Positions 17,048 to 23,722 of a stretch of DNA of 64,000 bases are shown piece by piece. The stretch's first letter is position 1, and every line of letters starts with the position of its first letter. Below the pieces are notes generated by a model that saw nothing but the letters and a program-made list of their open reading frames with translations, was not told the DNA's origin and did no database searches. This stretch comes from Microbispora corallina (GTDB lineage: Bacteria; Actinomycetota; Actinomycetes; Streptosporangiales; Streptosporangiaceae), in assembly GCF_016863035.1 (NCBI RefSeq), contig NZ_BOOC01000002.1, positions 1 to 64,000 on the forward strand. Direction: 5' to 3'. Position numbers and translations under genes: made by a program.

Positions 17048-17674
17048 TCAGTCGGCGATGAAGCCGACCGACCGCACGTCGTACCCGGCGCTCTTCGAGC
17101 CGCGCACGTGCAGGAACATCGCGCCGCCCTCGTAGGAGTAGGCGCAGCCGTAGCCCTTCTTCTCCGGGTTGCAGCCCTGGAAGGTGTACGCGACGCCGTG
17201 CGGGTCGAACCTCGCCCGGAACAGGGTCGTCACGGCGCCGCTCCGCGCCACCTCCAGCGCCCGGTTGCGGTCGTTCGCCTTCCAGGCGCCGAAGAAGTAC
17301 GCCGCGACGGCCGAGGGCTTGGTGATGTGGCGCGACTCGTAGACCTTGGCGACCTTCGAACCGGACACGATCATCAGGATGCCGTCGAGCCCGCCCGGCA
17401 CGCGCACGCTGGTGTGCGTGAAGCGGCAGGAGTGGCCCGAGCAGCCCGCGAACCCGTCCGGCGCGCGGTACGGATAGGCGAAGATCGTGTTGACCGCGGC
17501 CGGGGAGGCCACGCGGGTGGCCGCGGCGCGGTCGCCGCGCAGCCACGCGGCGAACAGCTTCTTGGCCGTCTTGGCCGGCGCGGGCGCCGCCTGGGCGGAC
17601 GCCGGGGCCGAGGGCAGCAGCAGGGCGGCGGCCACGGCCGTCACGGCCGCGCCGGCGAGGATTCGTCTGGACAC
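17048..17674 (-). CDS. Exported protein with two internal repeats, unknown function
   Basis: The 208-residue protein starts with a Sec signal peptide (MSRRILAGAAVTAVAAALLL with ASAQA near 26-30). The mature part consists of two related halves of about 80 residues. AAWLRGDRAAATRVASPAAV recurs as GAWKANDRNRALEVARSGAV, and each half leads to a Phe/Tyr-rich segment with one Cys pair (GCSGHSC; GCNPEKKGYGC). Each pair could form a disulfide outside the cell. The duplication looks like an NTF2-like or small beta domain, but I do not recognise the family. It lies tail-to-tail with the xanthine dehydrogenase gene and has its own start. Confidence 0.7.
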   Translation of the reverse strand: MSRRILAGAAVTAVAAALLLPSAPASAQAAPAPAKTAKKLFAAWLRGDRAAATRVASPAAVNTIFAYPYRAPDGFAGCSGHSCRFTHTSVRVPGGLDGILMIVSGSKVAKVYESRHITKPSAVAAYFFGAWKANDRNRALEVARSGAVTTLFRARFDPHGVAYTFQGCNPEKKGYGCAYSYEGGAMFLHVRGSKSAGYDVRSVGFIAD

Positions 17675-17738
17675 GTTCGTACGGTAGGCGGGCCGCCTTG
17701 CACGCCGATTGACCCCCGCTTGCAGCGGGGACCCGGGT

Positions 17739-18809
17739 TCACAGGTCGTCGGGGTCGCAGGCCACGCCGTCGTTGTCGACGTCCTTGTACCAGTAGTACT
17801 CCGGGTGGATGCCCTTGGTGTACGGCCCGTAGCCGGCGGCGTTGGCCGCCTTGCAGTCCGGGAACCGCATGGTGTTCCCGCTGCGCCATCCCTGGGACTT
17901 GGCCCCCTGTCCGTCCCGCGACGACGCGCCCGTGGTGGTCAGGCTCTCCGGCTTGGTGACGCCGGGCGGCGTCCGGACCGGCTGCTGGGTCGCCTGCTGC
18001 TGCCCCTGGGTCGTCCCCGGCTGCGTCGTGCCCGGCTGGGCTGTCCCCGGCTGTGTCGTCCCCGGCTGCGTGGCCGGCGGCTGACTCGGCCCGGGCTGGG
18101 GCGCGGCGGTGCCGACGAGGAGAGCGACCAGGTCGTCCGCCTGCTCCTTGGTGAACCCGGCGATGCTCAGGCTGTCCTGCGTGATCTCCTGGGCCACCCG
18201 GGGCGCGGCGACCACCTTGTCCCCCACGACGATGGCGAGCTGCTGCTGCACCGTGTCATGGGTCAGCTTCGCGACCTGCTCCTGGCTGGACGGGGCGAGG
18301 ACCACCCGCACCGAGTAGGTGCCGTCGCGCTCGGGCAGCGCCTCGACCTTCTGCACGGTGGTCACGTTCACGCCGGGGTCGAGCTGGTAGCAGGTGGTGT
18401 TCTTGTCGTCGGGGACGCCGTCGGTGTCCGGGCAGGGCGCCGGGCGCACCCCCGTCACCGGGGCCAGGTGCATCGGCGTCTGCAGGCGCCGCACCTGCGT
18501 CGTGGACAGCGGCGGCGCGTCGGGGTTGCGGGTCATCACCACGGCCACCGCGCCGAGCACGCCGGACATCACGACGACCATGGCCAGCGCGGCCACGAGG
18601 GCGATCGTCGTCCCCCGGCCCGCCTGGGGCGGTCCGGGAGGGGCGCCGGGGGTTGCGGCCGGATCCGCGACCGGGCTCGCCGGATCCACCGGATCCACCG
18701 GATCCACCAGGGCGACCGGGTCTCCGGGGGCGCCGGGGGGCGCCTCCGGGAGGGCGGCTCCACCGGGGAGGCCGAGCTCCTCGTCCCCCGGAATGGGCGC
18801 GTTCTGCAT
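17739..18809 (-). CDS. Membrane-anchored protein with SecD-P1-head-like domain and C-terminal excalibur domain
   Basis: The 356-residue protein has a Pro/Ala/Asp-rich cytosolic N-terminus and one membrane helix at about 67-92. An extracytosolic domain of about 130 residues resembles the SecDF P1 head (KLTHDTVQQQLAIVVGDKVV and SIAGFTKEQADDLVALL). A repetitive Gln/Pro/Thr/Gly linker follows. The C-terminal excalibur calcium-binding domain (DCKAANAAGYGPY and DVDNDGVACD) ends it. Only the head domain of SecD is present, so it cannot be a translocase; it may act at the cell surface or help export. The ATG at 18809 has GAGGTGGGG directly upstream and is preferred to the ATG at 18830. Confidence 0.75.
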   Translation of the reverse strand: MQNAPIPGDEELGLPGGAALPEAPPGAPGDPVALVDPVDPVDPASPVADPAATPGAPPGPPQAGRGTTIALVAALAMVVVMSGVLGAVAVVMTRNPDAPPLSTTQVRRLQTPMHLAPVTGVRPAPCPDTDGVPDDKNTTCYQLDPGVNVTTVQKVEALPERDGTYSVRVVLAPSSQEQVAKLTHDTVQQQLAIVVGDKVVAAPRVAQEITQDSLSIAGFTKEQADDLVALLVGTAAPQPGPSQPPATQPGTTQPGTAQPGTTQPGTTQGQQQATQQPVRTPPGVTKPESLTTTGASSRDGQGAKSQGWRSGNTMRFPDCKAANAAGYGPYTKGIHPEYYWYKDVDNDGVACDPDDL

Positions 18810-18905
18810 CCCCACCTCGATCCCTGCCATCGCTCGCAGAGCCTACCGAGGTATGCCAACGGCGGGTAATCGACCAGTCAAGAGACAGCCAGCACGCTGC
18901 TTTCT

Positions 18906-18918
18906 TGACAATTTGTCA
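18906..18918. promoter_or_regulatory. Inverted repeat TGACAA-N-TTGTCA upstream of ald
   Basis: The 13-bp sequence TGACAATTTGTCA is a 6-1-6 inverted repeat in the gap between ald and the divergent SecD-head-like gene. It overlaps a TTGACA that could serve as a -35 box. Alanine dehydrogenase genes are commonly controlled by Lrp/AsnC-type AldR, so this is a candidate operator, though assignment to any regulator is inference. Confidence 0.45.
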
Positions 18919-18985
18919 TGAATCCCGGCCACATGGTTGCGCCGTGCTCGATGCCGCGCGGAGGCAACGCGCAGAGAGTGAAGGC

Positions 18986-20104
18986 ATGAAGGTCGGAGTT
19001 CCCCGGGAGATCAAGACCCACGAGTACCGGGTCGCGGCGACCCCGGCGGGGGTCAACGAGTTCGTCAGGAACGGCCACCAGGTCCTCGTCGAGAGGGACG
19101 CGGGCACCGGCTCCTCGATCCCCGACGCGGACTTCGCGGCCGCCGGCGCCGTGATCGCCGGCTCGGCCGACGAGGTCTGGGCCGAGGGCGACCTGATCCT
19201 CAAGGTCAAGGAGCCGGTGCAGCCCGAGTACCAGCGGATGCGCAAGGGCCAGGTGCTGTTCACCTACCTCCACCTCGCCGCGTCGGAGGCGTGCACGCGG
19301 GCGATGCTGGACGCGGGCGTGACCGGCATCGCCTACGAGACCGTGCAGAAGCCGGACCTGACGCTGCCCCTGCTCGCGCCGATGTCCGAGGTCGCGGGAC
19401 GGCTCGCGCCGCAGGTGGGCGCCTACCACCTGATGCGGCAGGGCGGCGGGCGCGGCGTGCTGATGGGCGGCGTCCCCGGCGTCTACCCGGCCAAGGTCGT
19501 GGTCATCGGCGCGGGCGTGTCCGGCATGAACGCCGCCGCCATCGCGATCGGCATGCAGGCCGACGTCCTGCTGCTCGACCGGAACGTCGACCGGCTGCGC
19601 GACGCCGACCTGCTCTACCAGGGACGCTGCACGACCGTCGCGTCCAACGCGTACGAGATCGAGCGGGCCGTCGTCGACGCCGACCTGGTCATCGGGGCGG
19701 TGCTGGTGCCGGGCGCCAAGGCGCCGACGCTGGTGAGCAACGACCTGGTCGCGCGGATGAAGAAGGGCTCGGTGCTGGTCGACATCTCGATCGACCAGGG
19801 CGGCTGCTTCGAGGACTCCCGCCCGACGACGCACGCCGACCCCGTCTACCGGGTGCACGACTCGGTGTTCTACTGCGTGGCCAACATGCCGGGGGCGGTG
19901 CCGCACACCTCGACGTACGCGCTGACCAACGTGACGCTGCCGTACGCGCTGGCCATCGCGAACCTGGGCTGGCGGAAGGCGCTGACGGCCGACCCCGCGC
20001 TGGCACGCGGGCTCAACACCCACGAGGGCCACCTGACGAGCCGGCCCGTGGCCGAGGCCCACGGCCTGGAGGCCGTCCCGGTGGACCGCATGCTCGTGCC
20101 CTGA
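18986..20104 (+). CDS. ald: Alanine dehydrogenase
   Basis: The enzyme interconverts L-alanine and pyruvate plus ammonia using NAD. The 372-residue length is typical. Catalytic K75 (ILKVKEP) and H96 (LFTYLHLAAS) sit at the standard family positions. The nucleotide-binding loop VVIGAGVSGMNAA is near residues 171-183, followed by the NAD-ribose Asp in LLLDRN. It lets the cell use alanine as a carbon/nitrogen source and helps rebalance NADH when oxygen is short. The ATG at 18986 follows a GAAGG. A palindrome about 70 bp upstream probably mediates regulation. The gene stands alone and converges with the DUF3105 gene. Confidence 0.95.
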   Translation: MKVGVPREIKTHEYRVAATPAGVNEFVRNGHQVLVERDAGTGSSIPDADFAAAGAVIAGSADEVWAEGDLILKVKEPVQPEYQRMRKGQVLFTYLHLAASEACTRAMLDAGVTGIAYETVQKPDLTLPLLAPMSEVAGRLAPQVGAYHLMRQGGGRGVLMGGVPGVYPAKVVVIGAGVSGMNAAAIAIGMQADVLLLDRNVDRLRDADLLYQGRCTTVASNAYEIERAVVDADLVIGAVLVPGAKAPTLVSNDLVARMKKGSVLVDISIDQGGCFEDSRPTTHADPVYRVHDSVFYCVANMPGAVPHTSTYALTNVTLPYALAIANLGWRKALTADPALARGLNTHEGHLTSRPVAEAHGLEAVPVDRMLVP

Positions 20105-20198
20105 CCCTCTGCCGGCCGTCCGACAACCGTCCGACGGATCCGACCATCAGTCCGCCGGCAGGCCGCGCCGCGCGCGACCCGCCGGACGGACGGGGACG

Positions 20199-20882
20199 TC
20201 AGGAGGCCGCTGGCGAGGCGCTCGGCATGGCCGTCGTGCTCGGCGTGGCGCTGGGCTCGGGCGGGAGCGGCTGGTCCTGCGTGGTGCCCACGCCGCCGTC
20301 GCAGGCCGCGCCGAACTCGGGGGTGTACGTCGGGTTCTGCTTGTACTTCTTGATGAACTCCGGCAGGCGCGGGTCGTCGGCGCCGGTCAGCGTGAGCTGG
20401 TGGTTCCAGGAGCTCGCCACGACCTTCGCCGGCAGGCCCGGGTACGGGCTGAGCAGCATGTAATCGGCGGACGCGAGGCTCTTCAGCTTGTCGACGTCGG
20501 CCTTGGGCAGGTCGGGCTGGTACGTGATCCACACCGCGCCGTGCTCCAGGGCGTGGACGCCGTGCTCGTTGTGGATGGGCTTGTCGTAGATGCCGCAGTT
20601 CTGCCAGTAGTAGTTGTGCTGGCCGCCGACCGGCGGGGTCTCCTTGTACTTGACCGGGTTCCAGGTGTGCTCGGAGCCCTTGTAGTTGTAGGTCTTGACC
20701 GCGCTCAGCGACTTCTGCGAGCGGTCGTTCACGACGTAGAAGCCGACGAGCGCGATCAGCACGACGATGACGAGGCCGCCGATGCCCCACATCAGGAGCG
20801 CGGCGCGGCGCTCCTTGCGCTTCTGCTCGGCGCGCATGCGGGCGAGACTCTCACGCCTCGCCTGCGCCTTCTCCTTCGTCAT
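20199..20882 (-). CDS. DUF3105 membrane-anchored protein
   Basis: The 227-residue protein has a basic, coiled N-terminus (EKAQARRESLARMRAEQKRK), one membrane helix at about 32-53 and an extracytosolic DUF3105 domain. Its conserved signature is rich in His, Trp and Cys (HNYYWQNCGIYDKP, HALEHGAVWITYQP). A Pro/Ser/Thr tail ends the protein. The function of the family is unknown. The cluster of His and Cys residues suggests metal or copper handling, and it often sits beside a DUF305 gene, as here. The start is ATG 20882 with GGAGG four bases upstream. Confidence 0.85.
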   Translation of the reverse strand: MTKEKAQARRESLARMRAEQKRKERRAALLMWGIGGLVIVVLIALVGFYVVNDRSQKSLSAVKTYNYKGSEHTWNPVKYKETPPVGGQHNYYWQNCGIYDKPIHNEHGVHALEHGAVWITYQPDLPKADVDKLKSLASADYMLLSPYPGLPAKVVASSWNHQLTLTGADDPRLPEFIKKYKQNPTYTPEFGAACDGGVGTTQDQPLPPEPSATPSTTAMPSASPAAS

Positions 20883-20992
20883 CCATCCTCCAAGCACCGA
20901 TCTCCGACTCCCCCGCTGCGGTATGGAGAATAGTGGGTATAGGTGATGCTTTGACGCGGGCCTGACAGCGTCGACGGGTAGCCTGTGCTGCG

Positions 20993-21679
20993 ATGAGCAC
21001 CGATACCGGTGTCCCGGTGGACACCGCCCAGCGCCCCCGCAGGACTCTCCCGGTCCTGGGGGCAGTCGCCGTCCTCGTGGCGGCCGTTCTCGTGGTGGTG
21101 TTCGCGACCAGGTCGGGGACCCCGGGCGACACCTCGCCCGAGGCCGGTTTCGCCCGTGACATGGCCGTCCACCACGCCCAGGCCGTCGAGATGTCGTTCA
21201 TCGTGCGGGACAAGACCTCCGACGGCCCGCTGCGCACACTGTCGTACGACATCATCACGACGCAGAGCGCGCAGCGTGGAATTTTCATGGGCTGGCTGCA
21301 GCAGTGGGGGCTCGACCAGGGGTCCACGCAGCCCGTCATGGCGTGGATGGCCGGGGGTCACGGTCACGGCGCGGCGGGGATGACCGGCGTGACGGCCGGG
21401 ACGATGCCGGGCATGGCCTCCGAGGAGGAGATGAACCGGCTCCGGGCCGCCACCGGCAAGGACGCCGAGATCCTCTTCCTGCAGCTCATGATCCGCCACC
21501 ACGAGGGCGGGGTCGAGATGGCCCAGGCCCTGCTGGGGCTGTCGGACCGGCCCGAGGTGCGCGACCTGGCCCAGCACATCGTCGACGGCCAGACGGCGGA
21601 GATCCGGCTGATGAAGGGCTTCCTGGCCCAGCGCGGCGCGCAGCCGCTGCCGTCGATCCTCAAGACGCCGGTCGGCTAG
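20993..21679 (+). CDS. DUF305 exported or membrane-anchored protein
   Basis: The 228-residue protein has one N-terminal membrane helix (about 20-40) and a DUF305 domain outside the membrane. The family's paired histidines are present twice (FARDMAVHHAQAVEM; FLQLMIRHHEGGVEMAQALL), flanking a Met/His/Gly-rich loop (GGHGHGAAGM, TMPGMAS) of the type used in copper binding. DUF305 is a ferritin-like four-helix family often linked to copper resistance. It is transcribed away from the DUF3105 gene with a 110-bp shared promoter region, suggesting joint regulation. A strong hairpin follows it. Confidence 0.85.
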   Translation: MSTDTGVPVDTAQRPRRTLPVLGAVAVLVAAVLVVVFATRSGTPGDTSPEAGFARDMAVHHAQAVEMSFIVRDKTSDGPLRTLSYDIITTQSAQRGIFMGWLQQWGLDQGSTQPVMAWMAGGHGHGAAGMTGVTAGTMPGMASEEEMNRLRAATGKDAEILFLQLMIRHHEGGVEMAQALLGLSDRPEVRDLAQHIVDGQTAEIRLMKGFLAQRGAQPLPSILKTPVG

Positions 21680-21724
21680 ACCCCGCCGTCAGGTCTGCCC
21701 GCCAGGTCGGGTCGCGGGTCCGGT

Positions 21725-21752
21725 CGCGGTACGGGCCTGAGCCCGTACCGCG
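21725..21752. terminator. Bidirectional hairpin terminator
   Basis: CGCGGTACGGGC and GCCCGTACCGCG form a perfect 12-bp stem with loop CTGA, followed by TTTCCC. It lies between the converging DUF305 and threonine aldolase genes. Confidence 0.8.
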
Positions 21753-21839
21753 TTTCCCGAACCGCGCCGTCACCGCGGCGTCACCGCGCCGACACCGCGC
21801 CGTCGCCGCGGCGAGACGGCTTCCCAGTAAGAGAGTCCG

Positions 21840-22916
21840 TCAGGCGGCGCGGAACTCCTCGGCGACGGCCCGCACGAACGCGTCGACGTCCTCCTCGGTA
21901 GTGTCGTAGGCGCACATCCAGCGGACCTCGACCAGGCCGCCGCCGATCTGCTCGTCCCAGTTGTAGAACCGGAACCGCTTGCGCAGCCGGTCGGCCGCGT
22001 CGGCCGGGATGATCGCGAAGACCGCGTTCGCCTCGACGGGGCGCGGCAGCGTCACGCCGGCGATGTCGCGCACGCCGTCGGCGAGCCGCCGCGCCATCGC
22101 GTTGGCCTGCCGCGCGCTGCGCAGCCACAGGTCGCCGCCGAGCAGCGCCTCGAACTGCACCGACACGAACCGCATCTTCGAGGCGAGCTGCATGCTCGTC
22201 TTGCGCAGGTACGGCAGGCCGTGGGCGGCGGCCGGGTTCAGCGCGACCACGACCTCCCCGAACATCAGGCCGATCTTGGTGCCGCCGAACGAGAGCACGT
22301 CGACGCCCGCGTCCGTGGTCAGCGCCCGCAGCGGCACGTCGAGGGCGGCCGCCGCGTTCGTGATCCGGGAGCCGTCGAGGTGGACGAACATCCCCAGCTC
22401 GTGCGCGTGGTCGGCGACCGCCTTGATCTCGGCCGGCGTGTAGAGCGTGCCGAGCTCGGTGGCGTTCGAGATCGACACCACCTTGGGCTGGGCGCGGTGC
22501 ACGTCGCCGAAGCCCCACGCGCGGCGGTCGACCAGCTCGGGCGTGAGCTTGCCGTCCGGGGTGGGCACCTGCAGCAGCTTCAGGCCGCCGGTCACCTCGG
22601 GGGCGCCGCCCTCGTCGGTGTTGATGTGCGCCGTCTCCGGGCAGACCACGGCCTCCCAATGGGCGCACATCGACCGCAGCGACACCACGTTGGCGGCGGT
22701 GCCGTTGAACACCGGGAACGCCTCGGCCTGCTCCCCGAAGTGGGCCCGGAAGATCCCCTGAAGCGCCTCGGTGTAGACGTCGTCGCCGTAGGGCACCTGG
22801 TGCCCGCCGTTGGCGAGGGCGATCGCCTCCATGACCTCGGGGTGCACCCCCGCGTAGTTGTCGCTCGCGAACGCCTTGGTCGCCGGGTCGTGCCGCCGCA
22901 CGGCATCCGTTGTCAC
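21840..22916 (-). CDS. Low-specificity L-threonine aldolase-like PLP enzyme
   Basis: The 358-residue protein is a fold-type I PLP enzyme of the beta-eliminating-lyase family. The signature SFGGTKIGLMFGE carries the Schiff-base Lys, and HLDGSRITNAA is the PLP-phosphate/Asp region. Low-specificity aldolases cleave L-threonine or allo-threonine to glycine and acetaldehyde. The true substrate may differ, because the gene ends an operon with a short-chain dehydrogenase and a DUF6421 protein. The start is GTG 22916 with GGAGAG five bases upstream. The open frame to 23039 adds a non-conserved Arg/Pro-rich stretch that overlaps the SDR gene and is rejected. Confidence 0.85.
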   Translation of the reverse strand: MTTDAVRRHDPATKAFASDNYAGVHPEVMEAIALANGGHQVPYGDDVYTEALQGIFRAHFGEQAEAFPVFNGTAANVVSLRSMCAHWEAVVCPETAHINTDEGGAPEVTGGLKLLQVPTPDGKLTPELVDRRAWGFGDVHRAQPKVVSISNATELGTLYTPAEIKAVADHAHELGMFVHLDGSRITNAAAALDVPLRALTTDAGVDVLSFGGTKIGLMFGEVVVALNPAAAHGLPYLRKTSMQLASKMRFVSVQFEALLGGDLWLRSARQANAMARRLADGVRDIAGVTLPRPVEANAVFAIIPADAADRLRKRFRFYNWDEQIGGGLVEVRWMCAYDTTEEDVDAFVRAVAEEFRAA

Positions 22917-22984
22917 GAAATCTCTCCATCCGTCCGAGGGCCTGGCCGTCCGGAGCGGGCTCCCGACGGAATCGCGAGGCGGTC

Positions 22985-23638
22985 TCAGGGCGTGAGGTCG
23001 ATCCGCCGCCCGTTGACGGCCCCCGGCTCCTCGTCCCACAGTCCCGCGACGGCCGCCGCCAGGTCCTTCACGTCGGTGAACGTCTTGTACGCCTTATCCG
23101 GGTTGGCGGCCCGCATCCCATCGTGCACCAGCGCGGTGACCACCAGGACCACGGCCGCCGACCGGGTGCCGTCGAGGGCGTCCGCGAGCGACAGCGTCCA
23201 GGCCTCGGCGGCCGCCTTGGCCGCCGCGTACGCCGCGTTGCCCTGGGTCGGCTTCTGCGCCGCCCGGGCCGAGACGATCACGAACCGGCCGTTGTCGCTG
23301 GCCCGCAGCAGCGGCTCGAACGCGAGCGACACGTTCTGCAGCGTCCGGATCAGCAGGGCGTGCAGGGCGTCCCAGTCGTCCAGGGAGGTCTCGGCGAAGG
23401 TCTTCGACCCCCGCCAGCCCCCGACGAGGTGGACGACGCCGTCCACCCGGCCGTGCTCGGCCTGGATCCGCCCGGCGAGCTCCCGTACGGCGTCCCGGTC
23501 GAGGAGGTCGACGGCGACGGCGCCGCCCTCACCGGTCCGGTTCACCCCGATCACGGTGTCGCCGAGCTCGGCGAACCTCCGGGTCACCGCCTCGCCGGTC
23601 GGGCCGCCCGCCCCGGTGACCAGGATCACTCTGCTCAT
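22985..23638 (-). CDS. Short-chain dehydrogenase/reductase
   Basis: The 217-residue cytosolic enzyme has the Rossmann start VILVTGAGGPTGEAV, the catalytic Ser in FVIVSARAAQ and the YxxxK pair in AAYAAAKAAAEAW. The coenzyme is NAD or NADP; the substrate is unknown. It is the middle gene of an operon: the DUF6421 gene ends 84 bp upstream and the aldolase starts 68 bp downstream. The gap before it is filled by decamer tandem repeats, and a good ribosome binding site is lacking (only GGACGG close to the ATG). Confidence 0.85.
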   Translation of the reverse strand: MSRVILVTGAGGPTGEAVTRRFAELGDTVIGVNRTGEGGAVAVDLLDRDAVRELAGRIQAEHGRVDGVVHLVGGWRGSKTFAETSLDDWDALHALLIRTLQNVSLAFEPLLRASDNGRFVIVSARAAQKPTQGNAAYAAAKAAAEAWTLSLADALDGTRSAAVVLVVTALVHDGMRAANPDKAYKTFTDVKDLAAAVAGLWDEEPGAVNGRRIDLTP

Positions 23639-23640
23639 CG

Positions 23641-23690
23641 TCCGTCCGTTCCCGTCCGTATCGGTCCGTATGCGTCCGTATGCGTCCGTG
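23641..23690. repeat. Five decamer tandem repeats between DUF6421 and SDR genes
   Basis: A 10-bp unit near TGCGTCCGTA is repeated five times with drift toward the SDR end, directly upstream of the SDR start codon. Period 10 keeps each copy on the same DNA face. It could vary in copy number and alter SDR expression. Confidence 0.7.
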
Positions 23691-23722
23691 CCGCCCGCGG
23701 GTTCCGCGCCGGCGTCCGGGTC

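Noticed and set aside
13242-17135. A 1297-codon open frame across pucR and the xanthine dehydrogenase gene
   Set aside because: It is Arg/Gly/Pro-rich and antisense or out of frame to two well-recognised genes; long shadow frames are expected at this G+C.
20105-20198. Terminator between ald and DUF3105
   Set aside because: CTGCCGG and CCGGCAG could pair across about 40 bases, but the loop is long and the repeats imperfect, so I did not call it.
23639-23722. CRISPR-like array in the DUF6421-SDR gap
   Set aside because: Units are contiguous 10-bp tandem repeats without spacers, and no cas gene is present.
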